This document shows positions 7,887-15,800 of a stretch of 24,244 bases of DNA, piece by piece; positions within the stretch are counted from its first letter, which is position 1; every line of letters begins with the position of its first letter. The position numbers and the translations under genes were made by a program. Origin of the DNA: DAOTWP01 sp034435675 (GTDB lineage: Bacteria; Chloroflexota; Anaerolineae; Aggregatilineales; Phototrophicaceae); assembly GCA_034435675.1 (NCBI GenBank), contig DAOTWP010000249.1:1-24244 (forward strand). Reading direction: 5' to 3'. The notes beneath the pieces are model-generated. The model made no database searches, was not told where the DNA came from, and saw nothing but the letters and a program-made list of their open reading frames with translations.

Positions 7887-8975
7887 TCACTGCTGTCCCA
7901 GTGATTCCCAGACTTCCAGCTTGGCGCGCACACGGCGAATCACTTCGTCGGTGAACTCTGAGGTCATCGACTGCCCGCCGATGTCCGGGGTGCGCACGCC
8001 ATCATAAACCGCTTCCATCACTGACTCGCTGACTGCACGGCTGGCGCGCAAGCCTTCTTCAGTGCGCAGATAGCGCAGCACCGCGCCACATGCCAGAATC
8101 ATCGCCATCGGGTTGGCGATGTTTTTACCCTGCAAGCTGGGGGCAGTGCCGTGCGGCGCTTCGGTCAGGGCGACCTTGATTTCAAATTCTTCGTCAAACG
8201 AGAGGATAATCGACTCCGCGCTGGCAATCGTGCCGAACATCTTCAGCACCAGATCGCTGAGTGTATCGCCGTCGCGGTTCAGCGCCGGGATGACCAGGGG
8301 TTCGCCGGTGGTTTCCAGCAGCAGCGCATACGTCGCGTCAATCAACTGCGGGTTATAGCGCACATCGGGGTAGCGCTGGGCGGCGGCGTCCAGTTCTTCC
8401 TTGAACATGCCTTCGTACACCGGGCTGACAGTGTATTTGGGTCCGCCAAAGACGGTGGCATTGTTGCGCCGCGCATAGCGGAAGCAGTATTCTGCTACCG
8501 TGCGGCAGGTGCGGCGGCTGATGTAGCGCGTGCTGTAGGCAATTTCGTCCAGCCCTGCGCCCTCGCGCCATTCCTTCGCGTTATAGGCGTCCTCAACAGC
8601 AGTGCGCACCACCGCAATCGGCGCGTGAATGCCTGCCAGCAGCGGCACCACACGCGGGATACGCCGCCCCACGCGCAGAATCACCTTGCCGTCCACCAGT
8701 TCGCGCAGCAGGGCATTGGGGCTGCCGACATCGTTGGGGTCGGGCGGGGTGATCGTCGCCGCCTTGATGCCCAGCCCGGTTTCACGGATACGCGCCGCCG
8801 CTTCGTGGACGACCCCATTCTGAGTTTTGCGCCGGTTTTCCAGCGACAAATCGAAAGCCTCAAGCGCGAGATTGTTCATGCGGATGACATCCGGCTGAAT
8901 GACCCGCAGTGCCTCATCAAGCAGTTCCTGCCCGGTCTGGTCGCCTTTAAGGACGACAATAGTGCGTTTTTCCAA
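7887..8975 (-). CDS. Isocitrate/isopropylmalate dehydrogenase family protein
   Basis: The 362-aa product has the beta-decarboxylating dehydrogenase fold: GDQTGQELL at 11-19 replaces the usual GDGIGPE, SPNALLR at 85-91 corresponds to the substrate-loop SLN segment of isocitrate dehydrogenases, and EAPHGTAP with GKNIANP at 272-289 is the family C-terminal signature. The metal aspartates are present (D213, and D237/D241 in GDTLSD), as is the catalytic-lysine candidate K180. The ENTEG motif after the third arginine is replaced by TAVEDAY. It is probably an active NAD(P)-dependent hydroxyacid dehydrogenase, but isocitrate, 3-isopropylmalate, homoisocitrate or tartrate cannot be distinguished. It starts at TTG, supported by AAGGA about 8 nt upstream. 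No leucine-pathway or TCA gene is adjacent. Confidence 0.85.
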   Translation of the reverse strand: MEKRTIVVLKGDQTGQELLDEALRVIQPDVIRMNNLALEAFDLSLENRRKTQNGVVHEAAARIRETGLGIKAATITPPDPNDVGSPNALLRELVDGKVILRVGRRIPRVVPLLAGIHAPIAVVRTAVEDAYNAKEWREGAGLDEIAYSTRYISRRTCRTVAEYCFRYARRNNATVFGGPKYTVSPVYEGMFKEELDAAAQRYPDVRYNPQLIDATYALLLETTGEPLVIPALNRDGDTLSDLVLKMFGTIASAESIILSFDEEFEIKVALTEAPHGTAPSLQGKNIANPMAMILACGAVLRYLRTEEGLRASRAVSESVMEAVYDGVRTPDIGGQSMTSEFTDEVIRRVRAKLEVWESLGQQ

Positions 8976-9009
8976 CGTGGTTTTCCTTCGCTGTTGATGG
9001 TGTGCTGGC

Positions 9010-9121
9010 TGATTGTATCAGGACTCTCGCTTAGAAGCCTGCGGGCAAGGGCGTTAGCCCTCGTGTTCAGGCAAACATTCGCTCGGCTGGCGAAAGCTCT
9101 ATGTCTATTGATTGTATCAGG
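9010..9121 (-). repeat. Two 13-bp direct repeats containing -10-like TACAAT
   Basis: The 13-mer TGATTGTATCAGG occurs at 9010-9022 and 9109-9121, start-to-start 99 bp. Read on the minus strand each copy contains TACAAT, one base off the -10 consensus, upstream of the dehydrogenase gene. The distal copy has TTGCAA 19 bp upstream as a possible -35. Confidence 0.6.
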
Positions 9122-9314
9122 TAACAGGTTGGTCTTTGCAAGGGTGTGAACAATGCATGGCGGGCGTAACGTGCGGCAGGCAGCGTGTGTCTTGAGATTC
9201 AGGCACTATCGGTTCATCCAACCGGCGGACTCTGGCACAGTGCTGGTGCCGAACTACGGGCTGTGTTTTGTGCCAATTTGCGGTAAGATCAACGCATAAG
9301 CATTCACGAAAGAC

Positions 9315-9321
9315 AAGGGGG
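9315..9321 (+). promoter_or_regulatory. Ribosome-binding site supporting a GTG start
   Basis: AAGGGGG lies 5 nt before GTG 9327. The nearby ATGs at 9322 and 9325 run straight into TGA, so GTG is the start. Confidence 0.75.
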
Positions 9322-9326
9322 ATGAT

Positions 9327-10370
9327 GTGAAAAAAGCGCTCCTCATTCTAATCATGGTCGGACTCGTCGCAGGGGCGTTCCTGCCGATGGCGGCACAGGA
9401 ACCCGTGCTGGCGCAGGACAGCACCGCAACGCCTGCGGGTGCGGAGTCTACGGTGCAGATTTTTGTGGTGATCTGCGAAACCAGTGCTGTGATCAACCTG
9501 AGTGGTGTGATGCAGTCGGGTTATGATGTTTATTACCAGATTTTCAACGGTCCTAACGGAACCGGGACGGCGATTACCGGACTGCGCCGCGTGCAGGTCA
9601 ACGGCAGCTACGCGGTCAGCGAAGTGATCAATTACAATACTGGCTCGACTATCCCTGCGGGATCCGGGGGCAGCGCCTATGTTGCCATCGCCAGTGAAAG
9701 CAACTCTAACAATACGATCTTCACCACGACGGTGAATGACGCGCAGGACGGCTGCGCCAGCCCGCAGAACCCGACGGTCAGCAGCGGTGATGTGGGTGGG
9801 ACCAGCAGCAGCAGCACTACCTCCAGCGGCGCGATTCTGACGCCCGGTGGCGGTGTGCTGGATACGCCCGGCACGGCGGCAGAACCCCTGGTCGTGGTCG
9901 GCGCGCGCCGTTCGGATTTGCAGGAACGCACCGACAACCCCGGTCTGATTTTTGCCGAATGCGACCAGTATGTTGATCGCGCCGATCCGGGGCTGATTTA
10001 TGACACGGACAATGTCCGCATTTTCTGGTCGTGGTATGCCCGCACTGAGGCGCAGCTTCAGGATCATCTGAACACGTCAATCTATGAGATCACGTTCAAC
10101 CGCGCACCGCTGATTCCGGTGGATGTGACGATTGAGCAGCGCGACGGCTTGTACTGGCTGTTCTACGTGACGCCGATTGGCAACCTGGCGCCCGGCAATT
10201 ATGGTGTCGAGTTTAAGCTGTCGTGGAGCGATGTCATCAGCGACGGGTTCGACGATTACGGACCGGGCACAGGCAATGATCGCTTTAACAGCACCTGCAC
10301 GTTTACGGTGGTGCAAAATCCAGACCGCACGCAGTCGGTCAGCTATAACCTGATGTACAGCGTGCGCTAA
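9327..10370 (+). CDS. Secreted protein of unknown function
   Basis: I do not recognise the family. The 347-aa product begins with a clear signal peptide (KK, then a hydrophobic stretch to about residue 18, likely cleavage after VLA at 29). Residues 42-145 form a beta-rich segment bounded by cysteines (C50, C143). Residues 150-185 are a Ser/Thr/Gly-rich linker (GGTSSSSTTSS). Residues 186-330 form a second beta-rich segment with two more cysteines (C212, C324) and several aromatic residues (FWSWYAR, YWLFYV). The two cysteine pairs could form one disulphide per domain. A cell-surface or periplasm-like role is likely; ligand unknown. The start is GTG, set by AAGGGGG. Confidence 0.85.
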   Translation: MKKALLILIMVGLVAGAFLPMAAQEPVLAQDSTATPAGAESTVQIFVVICETSAVINLSGVMQSGYDVYYQIFNGPNGTGTAITGLRRVQVNGSYAVSEVINYNTGSTIPAGSGGSAYVAIASESNSNNTIFTTTVNDAQDGCASPQNPTVSSGDVGGTSSSSTTSSGAILTPGGGVLDTPGTAAEPLVVVGARRSDLQERTDNPGLIFAECDQYVDRADPGLIYDTDNVRIFWSWYARTEAQLQDHLNTSIYEITFNRAPLIPVDVTIEQRDGLYWLFYVTPIGNLAPGNYGVEFKLSWSDVISDGFDDYGPGTGNDRFNSTCTFTVVQNPDRTQSVSYNLMYSVR

Positions 10371-10403
10371 GCACCTGTGCAGGGTTTCTGCGCATGCGCG
10401 AGT

Positions 10404-10435
10404 CTGTCGGGGCGAACGCTGGTCCGCCCTGACAG
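10404..10435 (+). terminator. Hairpin downstream of the secreted-protein gene
   Basis: CTGTCGGGGCG (10404-10414) pairs with CGCCCTGACAG (10425-10435): 11 bp with one G-U pair and a 10-nt loop. It is followed by TCGTCTTG rather than a strong T run. Confidence 0.6.
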
Positions 10436-10517
10436 TCGTCTTGCGCTGCTGCCGGAGCCGATCACAAAAAGCCAACCGTAACCGCCTTGCAAGCGTTAAG
10501 TCCGCCGAAATTGCCCG

Positions 10518-11234
10518 ATGACGACCCTCGCCGCACAGTCCGCCGCGTTGTTTGATGTGCCGCTGAGCGCTGCACAGGAGGCGCAGTTTGCCGCCTATGA
10601 GCGTGAACTGGTCGCCTGGAATGCCCACACCAACCTGACCGCCATCGTTGACCCTGACGGCGTGCGCGTGCGGCATTTCCTCGACTCGCTCTCGATTGTC
10701 AAAGTGCTTCGCCCCTATGCCGGGCTGCGGGCGATTGACATCGGCACGGGCGCGGGCTTTCCCGGTCTGCCGCTGAGCATTGTCTACCCCGAACTGCACA
10801 TGACGCTGATGGAAGCGACCGGCAAGAAGATCGCCTTTCTGGAACATGTGATTCATACGCTGGGGCTGCCGAACGTGCGCACCCTGCATGCGCGCGCCGA
10901 AGACGCCGGGCACATGCCCGACCAGCGCGCCGCGTATGATCTGGTGCTGGCGCGTGCGGTGGCGCGGCTGCCGGGGCTGGTGGAGTATATGCTGCCGCTG
11001 GCACGCGAAGGCGGCAGGTGTATTGCGATGAAAGGCAGCACTACAGCAGCGGCGGAAATCCGCGATGCGGGCAAAGCGCTGGCAGTGCTGGGCGGGCGGG
11101 TGGCGGCGGTGGAAGCCGTACAGCTTCCCGATGTTACCGAGACACACATGCTGGTGGTGATCGAAAAGACCGGGCGCACGCCTGCGCCGTATCCGCGCAA
11201 GCCGGGCATCCCCACTCGCAAACCGCTGATCTAA
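10518..11234 (+). CDS. rsmG: 16S rRNA (guanine-527-N7) methyltransferase RsmG
   Basis: RsmG (GidB) methylates N7 of G527 in 16S rRNA using S-adenosylmethionine. The 238-aa length fits the family. Seen in order: the NLTAI segment at 39-43, RHFLDSL at 52-58, the SAM-binding DIGTGAGFPGLPL at 74-86, the KK of the following helix at 103-104, and ARAVARLP after the fourth strand. In many bacteria rsmG sits next to mnmG and parA/parB near the origin; none of these is present here, so there is no evidence that this is an origin region. It converges on rsgA, another ribosome-related gene, across two hairpins. No clear ribosome-binding site precedes the ATG. Confidence 0.96.
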   Translation: MTTLAAQSAALFDVPLSAAQEAQFAAYERELVAWNAHTNLTAIVDPDGVRVRHFLDSLSIVKVLRPYAGLRAIDIGTGAGFPGLPLSIVYPELHMTLMEATGKKIAFLEHVIHTLGLPNVRTLHARAEDAGHMPDQRAAYDLVLARAVARLPGLVEYMLPLAREGGRCIAMKGSTTAAAEIRDAGKALAVLGGRVAAVEAVQLPDVTETHMLVVIEKTGRTPAPYPRKPGIPTRKPLI

Positions 11235-11262
11235 ATGAGGAAGAATTTGCCCCCGTCTGGAG

Positions 11263-11318
11263 GTGCGGTGCTGACCGCACGGAGGCAGCAGGAGGGTCAC
11301 TGCTGACGGACGCAGTGA
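11263..11318. terminator. Two hairpins between convergent rsmG and rsgA
   Basis: GTGCGGT (11263-11269) pairs perfectly with ACCGCAC (11274-11280) over a 4-nt loop, and TCACTGC (11297-11303) pairs perfectly with GCAGTGA (11312-11318). Neither has a T tract; a terminator role is inferred from the convergent position. Confidence 0.5.
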
Positions 11319-11392
11319 GGCGTTGTCAGGGGAGCTTGCGCCGCAGCCATCGCGGCTGGCAGCGCCGCTGGCAGCGCGCCGACCCGGCAGAC

Positions 11393-12364
11393 TCAGGCAA
11401 GATAGGTTTCCGCCAGTTCCTCACGAATTTGTTGCAGGCTTTCCAGGCGGTTGCGGCTGACTTCGCCGCGTTCGACTGCTGCGAGCACCGCGCAGCCCGG
11501 TTCGCTGGTGTGTGTGCAGTCCCCAAAGCGGCACTGGCTGACCAGCGGGGCAATATCGCGGAAATAGCCATCCACTTCTTCCGGTTCGACATCCCACAGG
11601 GTCATCTGCCGGATACCCGGTGTATCTGCCAGATACCCGCCAGCTTCCAGCTTGACCAGGGCGCTGTCGCGGGTGGTGTGCACGCCCTTCTGATCGTAAT
11701 TACTGACCTCTTTAACGGCGCGCCCCAGACCCGGCTGTATGCGGTTGAGCAGGCTGGTTTTGCCCACACCAGACGGTCCCGTGAAGACCGATAATTTGCC
11801 GCGCAGGTGTTCGCGCAGGATGTCTACGCCGTGCCCGTCGAGCGCGCTGGTTTTGAGAATGGTATAGCCCATGCGCGCATAGGGAGCGAACAGCGCCTCA
11901 ATATTGGCGGGGTCTTCGAGGTCAATTTTGTTGATGACAATAATCAGGTGGTCAATGCCGGACTTTTCGCCTGCGACCAGGAAGCGATCCAGCATGCGCA
12001 GGTTTGGGGCGGGCTTGGTGGCGGCGAATACAAAAAACGCCTGCTCAGCGTTAGCAATCAGCACATGTTCGCGTTCTGCCTGCCCTGCGCCGCGATTCCC
12101 CGTGGTGCGCACGGCACGGCTGAGCACGCTGTGGCGCTCACGAACTGCTTCAATCATGCCGGTTTGTTCGGTTAACCCGCTGGGGACTTCCGGGGTGGTG
12201 ACGACAAAATCAACGCGGTCACCAATGGCAGCAATATCCGATGCCTGCGCTTCTTCCAGCAGTCGCCCGCGCAGCCGGCAGATATAGATCGTACCGTCGT
12301 CGGTTTCCACCCAGAAAAAGCCACTTTGTTCCCTAATAATTAAGCCGTTGAGTAGCGAACTCAA
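11393..12364 (-). CDS. rsgA: Ribosome small-subunit GTPase RsgA
   Basis: RsgA (YjeQ) is a circularly permuted GTPase that helps mature the 30S subunit. The permuted order is visible: G4 NKID at 145-148, G5-like SALDG at 173-177, then G1 GPSGVGKT at 196-203 and G3 DTPG at 247-250. The C-terminal zinc-binding set is C278, C283, H285 and C291 (CRFGDCTHTSEPGC). The N-terminal OB-fold is residues 1-65. Length 323 aa is normal. The start is TTG, chosen because GGAGGG lies 6 nt upstream (minus strand) and no in-frame ATG exists nearby. The start region is overlapped by a short ORF in another frame (see 12333-12392). Confidence 0.96.
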   Translation of the reverse strand: MSSLLNGLIIREQSGFFWVETDDGTIYICRLRGRLLEEAQASDIAAIGDRVDFVVTTPEVPSGLTEQTGMIEAVRERHSVLSRAVRTTGNRGAGQAEREHVLIANAEQAFFVFAATKPAPNLRMLDRFLVAGEKSGIDHLIIVINKIDLEDPANIEALFAPYARMGYTILKTSALDGHGVDILREHLRGKLSVFTGPSGVGKTSLLNRIQPGLGRAVKEVSNYDQKGVHTTRDSALVKLEAGGYLADTPGIRQMTLWDVEPEEVDGYFRDIAPLVSQCRFGDCTHTSEPGCAVLAAVERGEVSRNRLESLQQIREELAETYLA

Positions 12365-12392
12365 GTAACACCCTCCATTCAGACACTGTCAT
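12333..12392 (-). CDS. Possible 19-aa upstream ORF overlapping the rsgA start
   Basis: An ATG at 12392 is preceded 6 nt upstream by AAGGAG (12404-12399), the best Shine-Dalgarno match in this leader. It would encode MTVSEWRVLLEFATQRLNY and stop 32 nt inside rsgA, in a different frame. A second ATG at 12398 abuts the AAGGAG directly. It may be a leader peptide whose translation exposes or couples the rsgA start; it may also be chance. Length alone gives no protein-level support. Confidence 0.4.
   Translation of the reverse strand: MTVSEWRVLLEFATQRLNY
12371..12376 (-). promoter_or_regulatory. Ribosome-binding site for the rsgA TTG start
   Basis: The minus strand reads GGAGGG, 6 nt before TTG at 12364. 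It lies inside the overlapping short ORF. Confidence 0.75.
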
Positions 12393-12507
12393 AAGCATCT
12401 CCTTGTGGTTGATTGTACGTATACGTCGTTTGCTAAGGTTCGGGTTGACGGAACGCGCCCACCGCAAGCGCGGCATGGGGCAATGATTCCCTGCTTCCAC
12501 AATTTCT

Positions 12508-12513
12508 ATTATA
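12508..12513 (-). promoter_or_regulatory. rsgA: Candidate -10 box for rsgA
   Basis: A perfect TATAAT on the minus strand about 145 nt before the rsgA start. No good -35 lies at the usual spacing. Confidence 0.4.
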
Positions 12514-12621
12514 GCGGGTTTTTGTCGTTGTGCGCATCCAGTTGCAGCAGCGCGACTGCTTCCACGGCAGGTTGCTGGGCACACTGCTCCCTGCCATCAA
12601 CCTTTTTGTCGTCATCCCGTG

Positions 12622-12649
12622 TTGTTTGTCATTAGAAATACGCTACAAT
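12622..12649 (+). promoter_or_regulatory. Candidate promoter of the 1322-aa kinase gene
   Basis: TTGTTT at 12622-12627, 16 bp spacer, TACAAT at 12644-12649. It would leave a leader of about 200 nt before the chosen start. Confidence 0.5.
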
Positions 12650-12853
12650 GGGCAAATCATCCTTAGTCGTAACGTATTGAGCAAGAAGATAGCTGCCGGC
12701 TTCACCTGTTACCAATCGGCAACAGGTTGTGGCAGTGTGACTCATTCAGGCAGCGTTGATCTGTTGTTTGCCTGCTGACCGGATCATGGTATGCGATGGC
12801 GGACCATGACCGACTCCAGAATTGCAGCTTGTGCACGAGGAAGCTTACCAACG

Positions 12854-15800
12854 ATGACGCTCTATTTTGGTGCCTATGAAGTGCTGGAAGAAATCGGTCG
12901 AGGGGGTATGGCGACGGTCTACCGTGCCCGCCAGGCAAGTGTTGACCGCGATGTAGCGATTAAGGTCATCCGAGGCGGTATCAGTGAGGATCCTGCTGCG
13001 GTGCAGCGTTTTCAACGCGAAGCCCGCGTGATTGCACGCCTCGAACATCCGCATATTCTCCCGATTTATGACTTCGACGGCGCGCACGATCCGCCGTACA
13101 TCGTGATGCGGTATCTGGATGGGGGAACGCTCAAGGATGTGATGCGGCAGGGACTGCTGCCGCTGGAGGAAGTTGCCTATCTGATCCAGCAGGTTGCCTC
13201 GGCGCTGGATTACGCCCACCGGCAGGGCATCGTCCACCGCGACATCAAACCGAGCAATATCATGATTGACCGCGATGGCAATGCTTTTGTGACGGATCTG
13301 GGCATCGCGCGGATCACCGGCGGGGTGGATGCCCAGCGTAAGGGCATTACCGTTTCCGGCGCAATTATCGGCACCCCGGAATATATGTCCCCGGAACAGG
13401 CGATGGGGCGCGATGATGTGGACTCGCGGGCGGACATCTATTCACTGGGCGTGATGCTCTATGAAATGCTGGCAGGGGAACTGCCGTATCAAGCCGATAA
13501 CGCGATGGCAGTGCTGCTCAAGCATCTTCAGAGTCCCATCCCCAGCATCACCAGCCGCAACAACAGCCTGCCCGAACTGCTGGATCTGGTTATCGAAAAG
13601 GCGCTGGCGAAAGAACCTGAAGCGCGCTATGTCACGGCAGGCGAACTGGCGCGCGAGCTGCTTCATCTGGGCGGCAGCACCCTCAGTGTTGCGCCGGTGC
13701 GCTTGCAGGCGGCAGCAGCAGAGTCTGTTGTCATGCGAACGGTAAAACTGCAAGAAGCGCAAAACGGCGAGAAATCTGGCGACAGCAGCACCGCCAGCCG
13801 CGAGACGCCGACAGAACAGCAGCGTCAGGTGACGGTTTTGCACATCAATCTGGCAGATTTTGAAGAACTGCTGATGGAGGCGCAAGCGGAAGAAGCGGGC
13901 GCGATTCTCGATAAGCTGCTCGATGAGCTTCAGAAAGTGGCGCAGAGCGGCGGCGGCTTGGTGCGTGAACGGACGGCAACCACCTTACAGGCATTGTGGG
14001 GCGCGGAAGAAGTGCATGAAAGCGATCCTGAAAACGCGATCAACACGGCGCTTGCCATGCGCGACACGGCGCGGCGCTTGACCGCCCGCTGGCTGGAGCC
14101 GGATGAGGTCATGCCGGTGCAGATTGGCATTGATACCGGACCCGTGCTGATCCAGGCTAAGCCGGACGGCACCTCGACGACCAGCGGGCAGCCGATCACC
14201 CTTGCCGCGCGTATTGAACGTGCCGCCCCTGCCGGTTCGATCCTGATTTCGTATGACACCTTTCGGCATGTGATCGGGATTTATGATGCTTTGCAGGAGA
14301 CGCCGGTGCGCGTGCGCGGGCGCAGCGAACCGATCGCGGTTTATGTGGTGCAGCAGGCGCGTCCACGGGCTTTCCGGCTGCAAACACGCGGTGTTGAAGG
14401 CATCGAAACCAGGATGATCGGGCGCGATGGCGAACTCAAACTGCTGCAGGACGCCCTGATGCTGTGCATTGAAGACGGCGAAACGCAGATGATTACCGTC
14501 ACTGCCGACGCAGGCGTTGGGAAGTCGCGCCTGTTGTTTGAATTCAGCCGCTGGATTGATGTGATCGAGCAGGATATACGTTTCTTTGAAGGGCGCGCCA
14601 CGCAGCAGACCACCAATCTGCCTTATTCGCTGATCCGCAGCATGTTTTCCTTCCGCTTTGAAATCCTCGACAGCGATCCCCCCGAAGTGATGCGGGCAAA
14701 GTTTGCCAGCGGCATTGCCGAGTTCATGGGACCGAATACCGCAACAGAAGCGGGGTTTATCGGGCAGTTGGTCGGTTTTGATTTCAGCGAGGATCCCGCC
14801 GTCAGACCCGTTTTAAGCAGTGCTGACGCTTTCCAGCGGCAGGCGCTGGAGTATCTGAATGCCTTTTTCCGCAGCATCACGAAAGAGATGCCCGCGATTA
14901 TCGAACTCGAAGATATTCACTGGGCGGATACCCATTCCCTTGACCTGATTGACCATCTGGTGACCGAGAACCGGGAACTGCCGTTGATGGTCATCTGCAT
15001 GGCGCGCCCGGAACTGCATGAGCATCGTCCGGGCTGGGGCGAGGGGCAGGATTTCCACCACCGGCTTGATCTTAAGCCGCTGAGCAAGCTGGATACACGC
15101 CGCCTTGTGCGCGAGGTGCTGCAAAAGGTGGACGACATTCCGGCAGAAATCCGCGATCTGATTGTGGATCGTGCCGATGGCAATCCGTTCTACATCGAAG
15201 AACTGGTCAAAATCCTGATCGAAGATGGCGTCATCGTCAAAGGCGCAACAGAAGATGCCAACTGGCGTGTGCTGCCCGAACGGCTGGCGGATTTGCGTGT
15301 GCCGCCCACGCTGACCGGGGTGCTGCAAGCGCGTCTCGATACACTGGAACCCGCCGCGCGTTTGCTGTTGGGCAGGGCGTCGGTGATCGGGCGCATCTTC
15401 TGGGTCAGCGCGGTGCAGGCGCTTGAAGCTGCCGACGGTTTCCATATCGAACGCATGGAACGCCTGCTGGAGGACCTGCGCCGCCGCGAGATGGTCTACC
15501 TGCGCGAAAAATCGGACTTTGCCGGGACGCAGGAATACGTAATCAAGCATGCCATCCTGCGCGATGTGATTTACGAAAGTCTGCTCAAACGGCAGCAGCG
15601 AGCGTATCATGCTGCCGCTGCCGAGTGGCTGATTAGCGTCAGCGCCGAACGCGCCGACGAATACACCGGCTTGATCGCCGAGCATTATGAAAAGGCGGGG
15701 GAAGCAGTCAAGGCGGCAGGGTATCTGTATACGGCAGCGGAACAGGCGTATCAGGTCTCCGCCTTTCCCGAAGCGCAGGCATCGCTCACCCACGCGCTGG

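Larger units (their letters stand above)
8976..9326. other. Divergent intergenic region, 351 bp
   Basis: No gene is supported. It contains two direct copies of a 13-mer (9010-9022, 9109-9121), a small hairpin AGGGC-GTTA-GCCCT at 9048-9061, and a + strand -10-like TAAGAT at 9284-9289 in front of the secreted-protein gene. Confidence 0.5.
12365..12853. other. Divergent intergenic and leader region, 489 bp
   Basis: Apart from the short ORF before rsgA, no gene is supported. It holds divergent promoter candidates (minus TATAAT at 12513-12508; plus TACAAT at 12644-12649) and, in the roughly 200-nt leader of the kinase gene, two hairpins: ACCTGTT/AACAGGT (12704-12727) and CAGGCA/TGCCTG (12747-12774). 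Confidence 0.6.

Noticed and set aside
10077..11300. A 407-codon open frame on the minus strand across rsmG
   Set aside because: Antisense to rsmG, whose motifs are certain; the product is basic, His/Arg-rich and unlike any protein.
10511..12364. A replication origin near rsmG
   Set aside because: No dnaA, parAB or mnmG neighbours and no DnaA-box cluster were seen; rsmG alone is not enough.
14813..15793. A 326-codon minus-strand frame inside the large kinase gene
   Set aside because: Antisense to the continuous 1322-aa protein, no ribosome-binding site and no recognisable fold.
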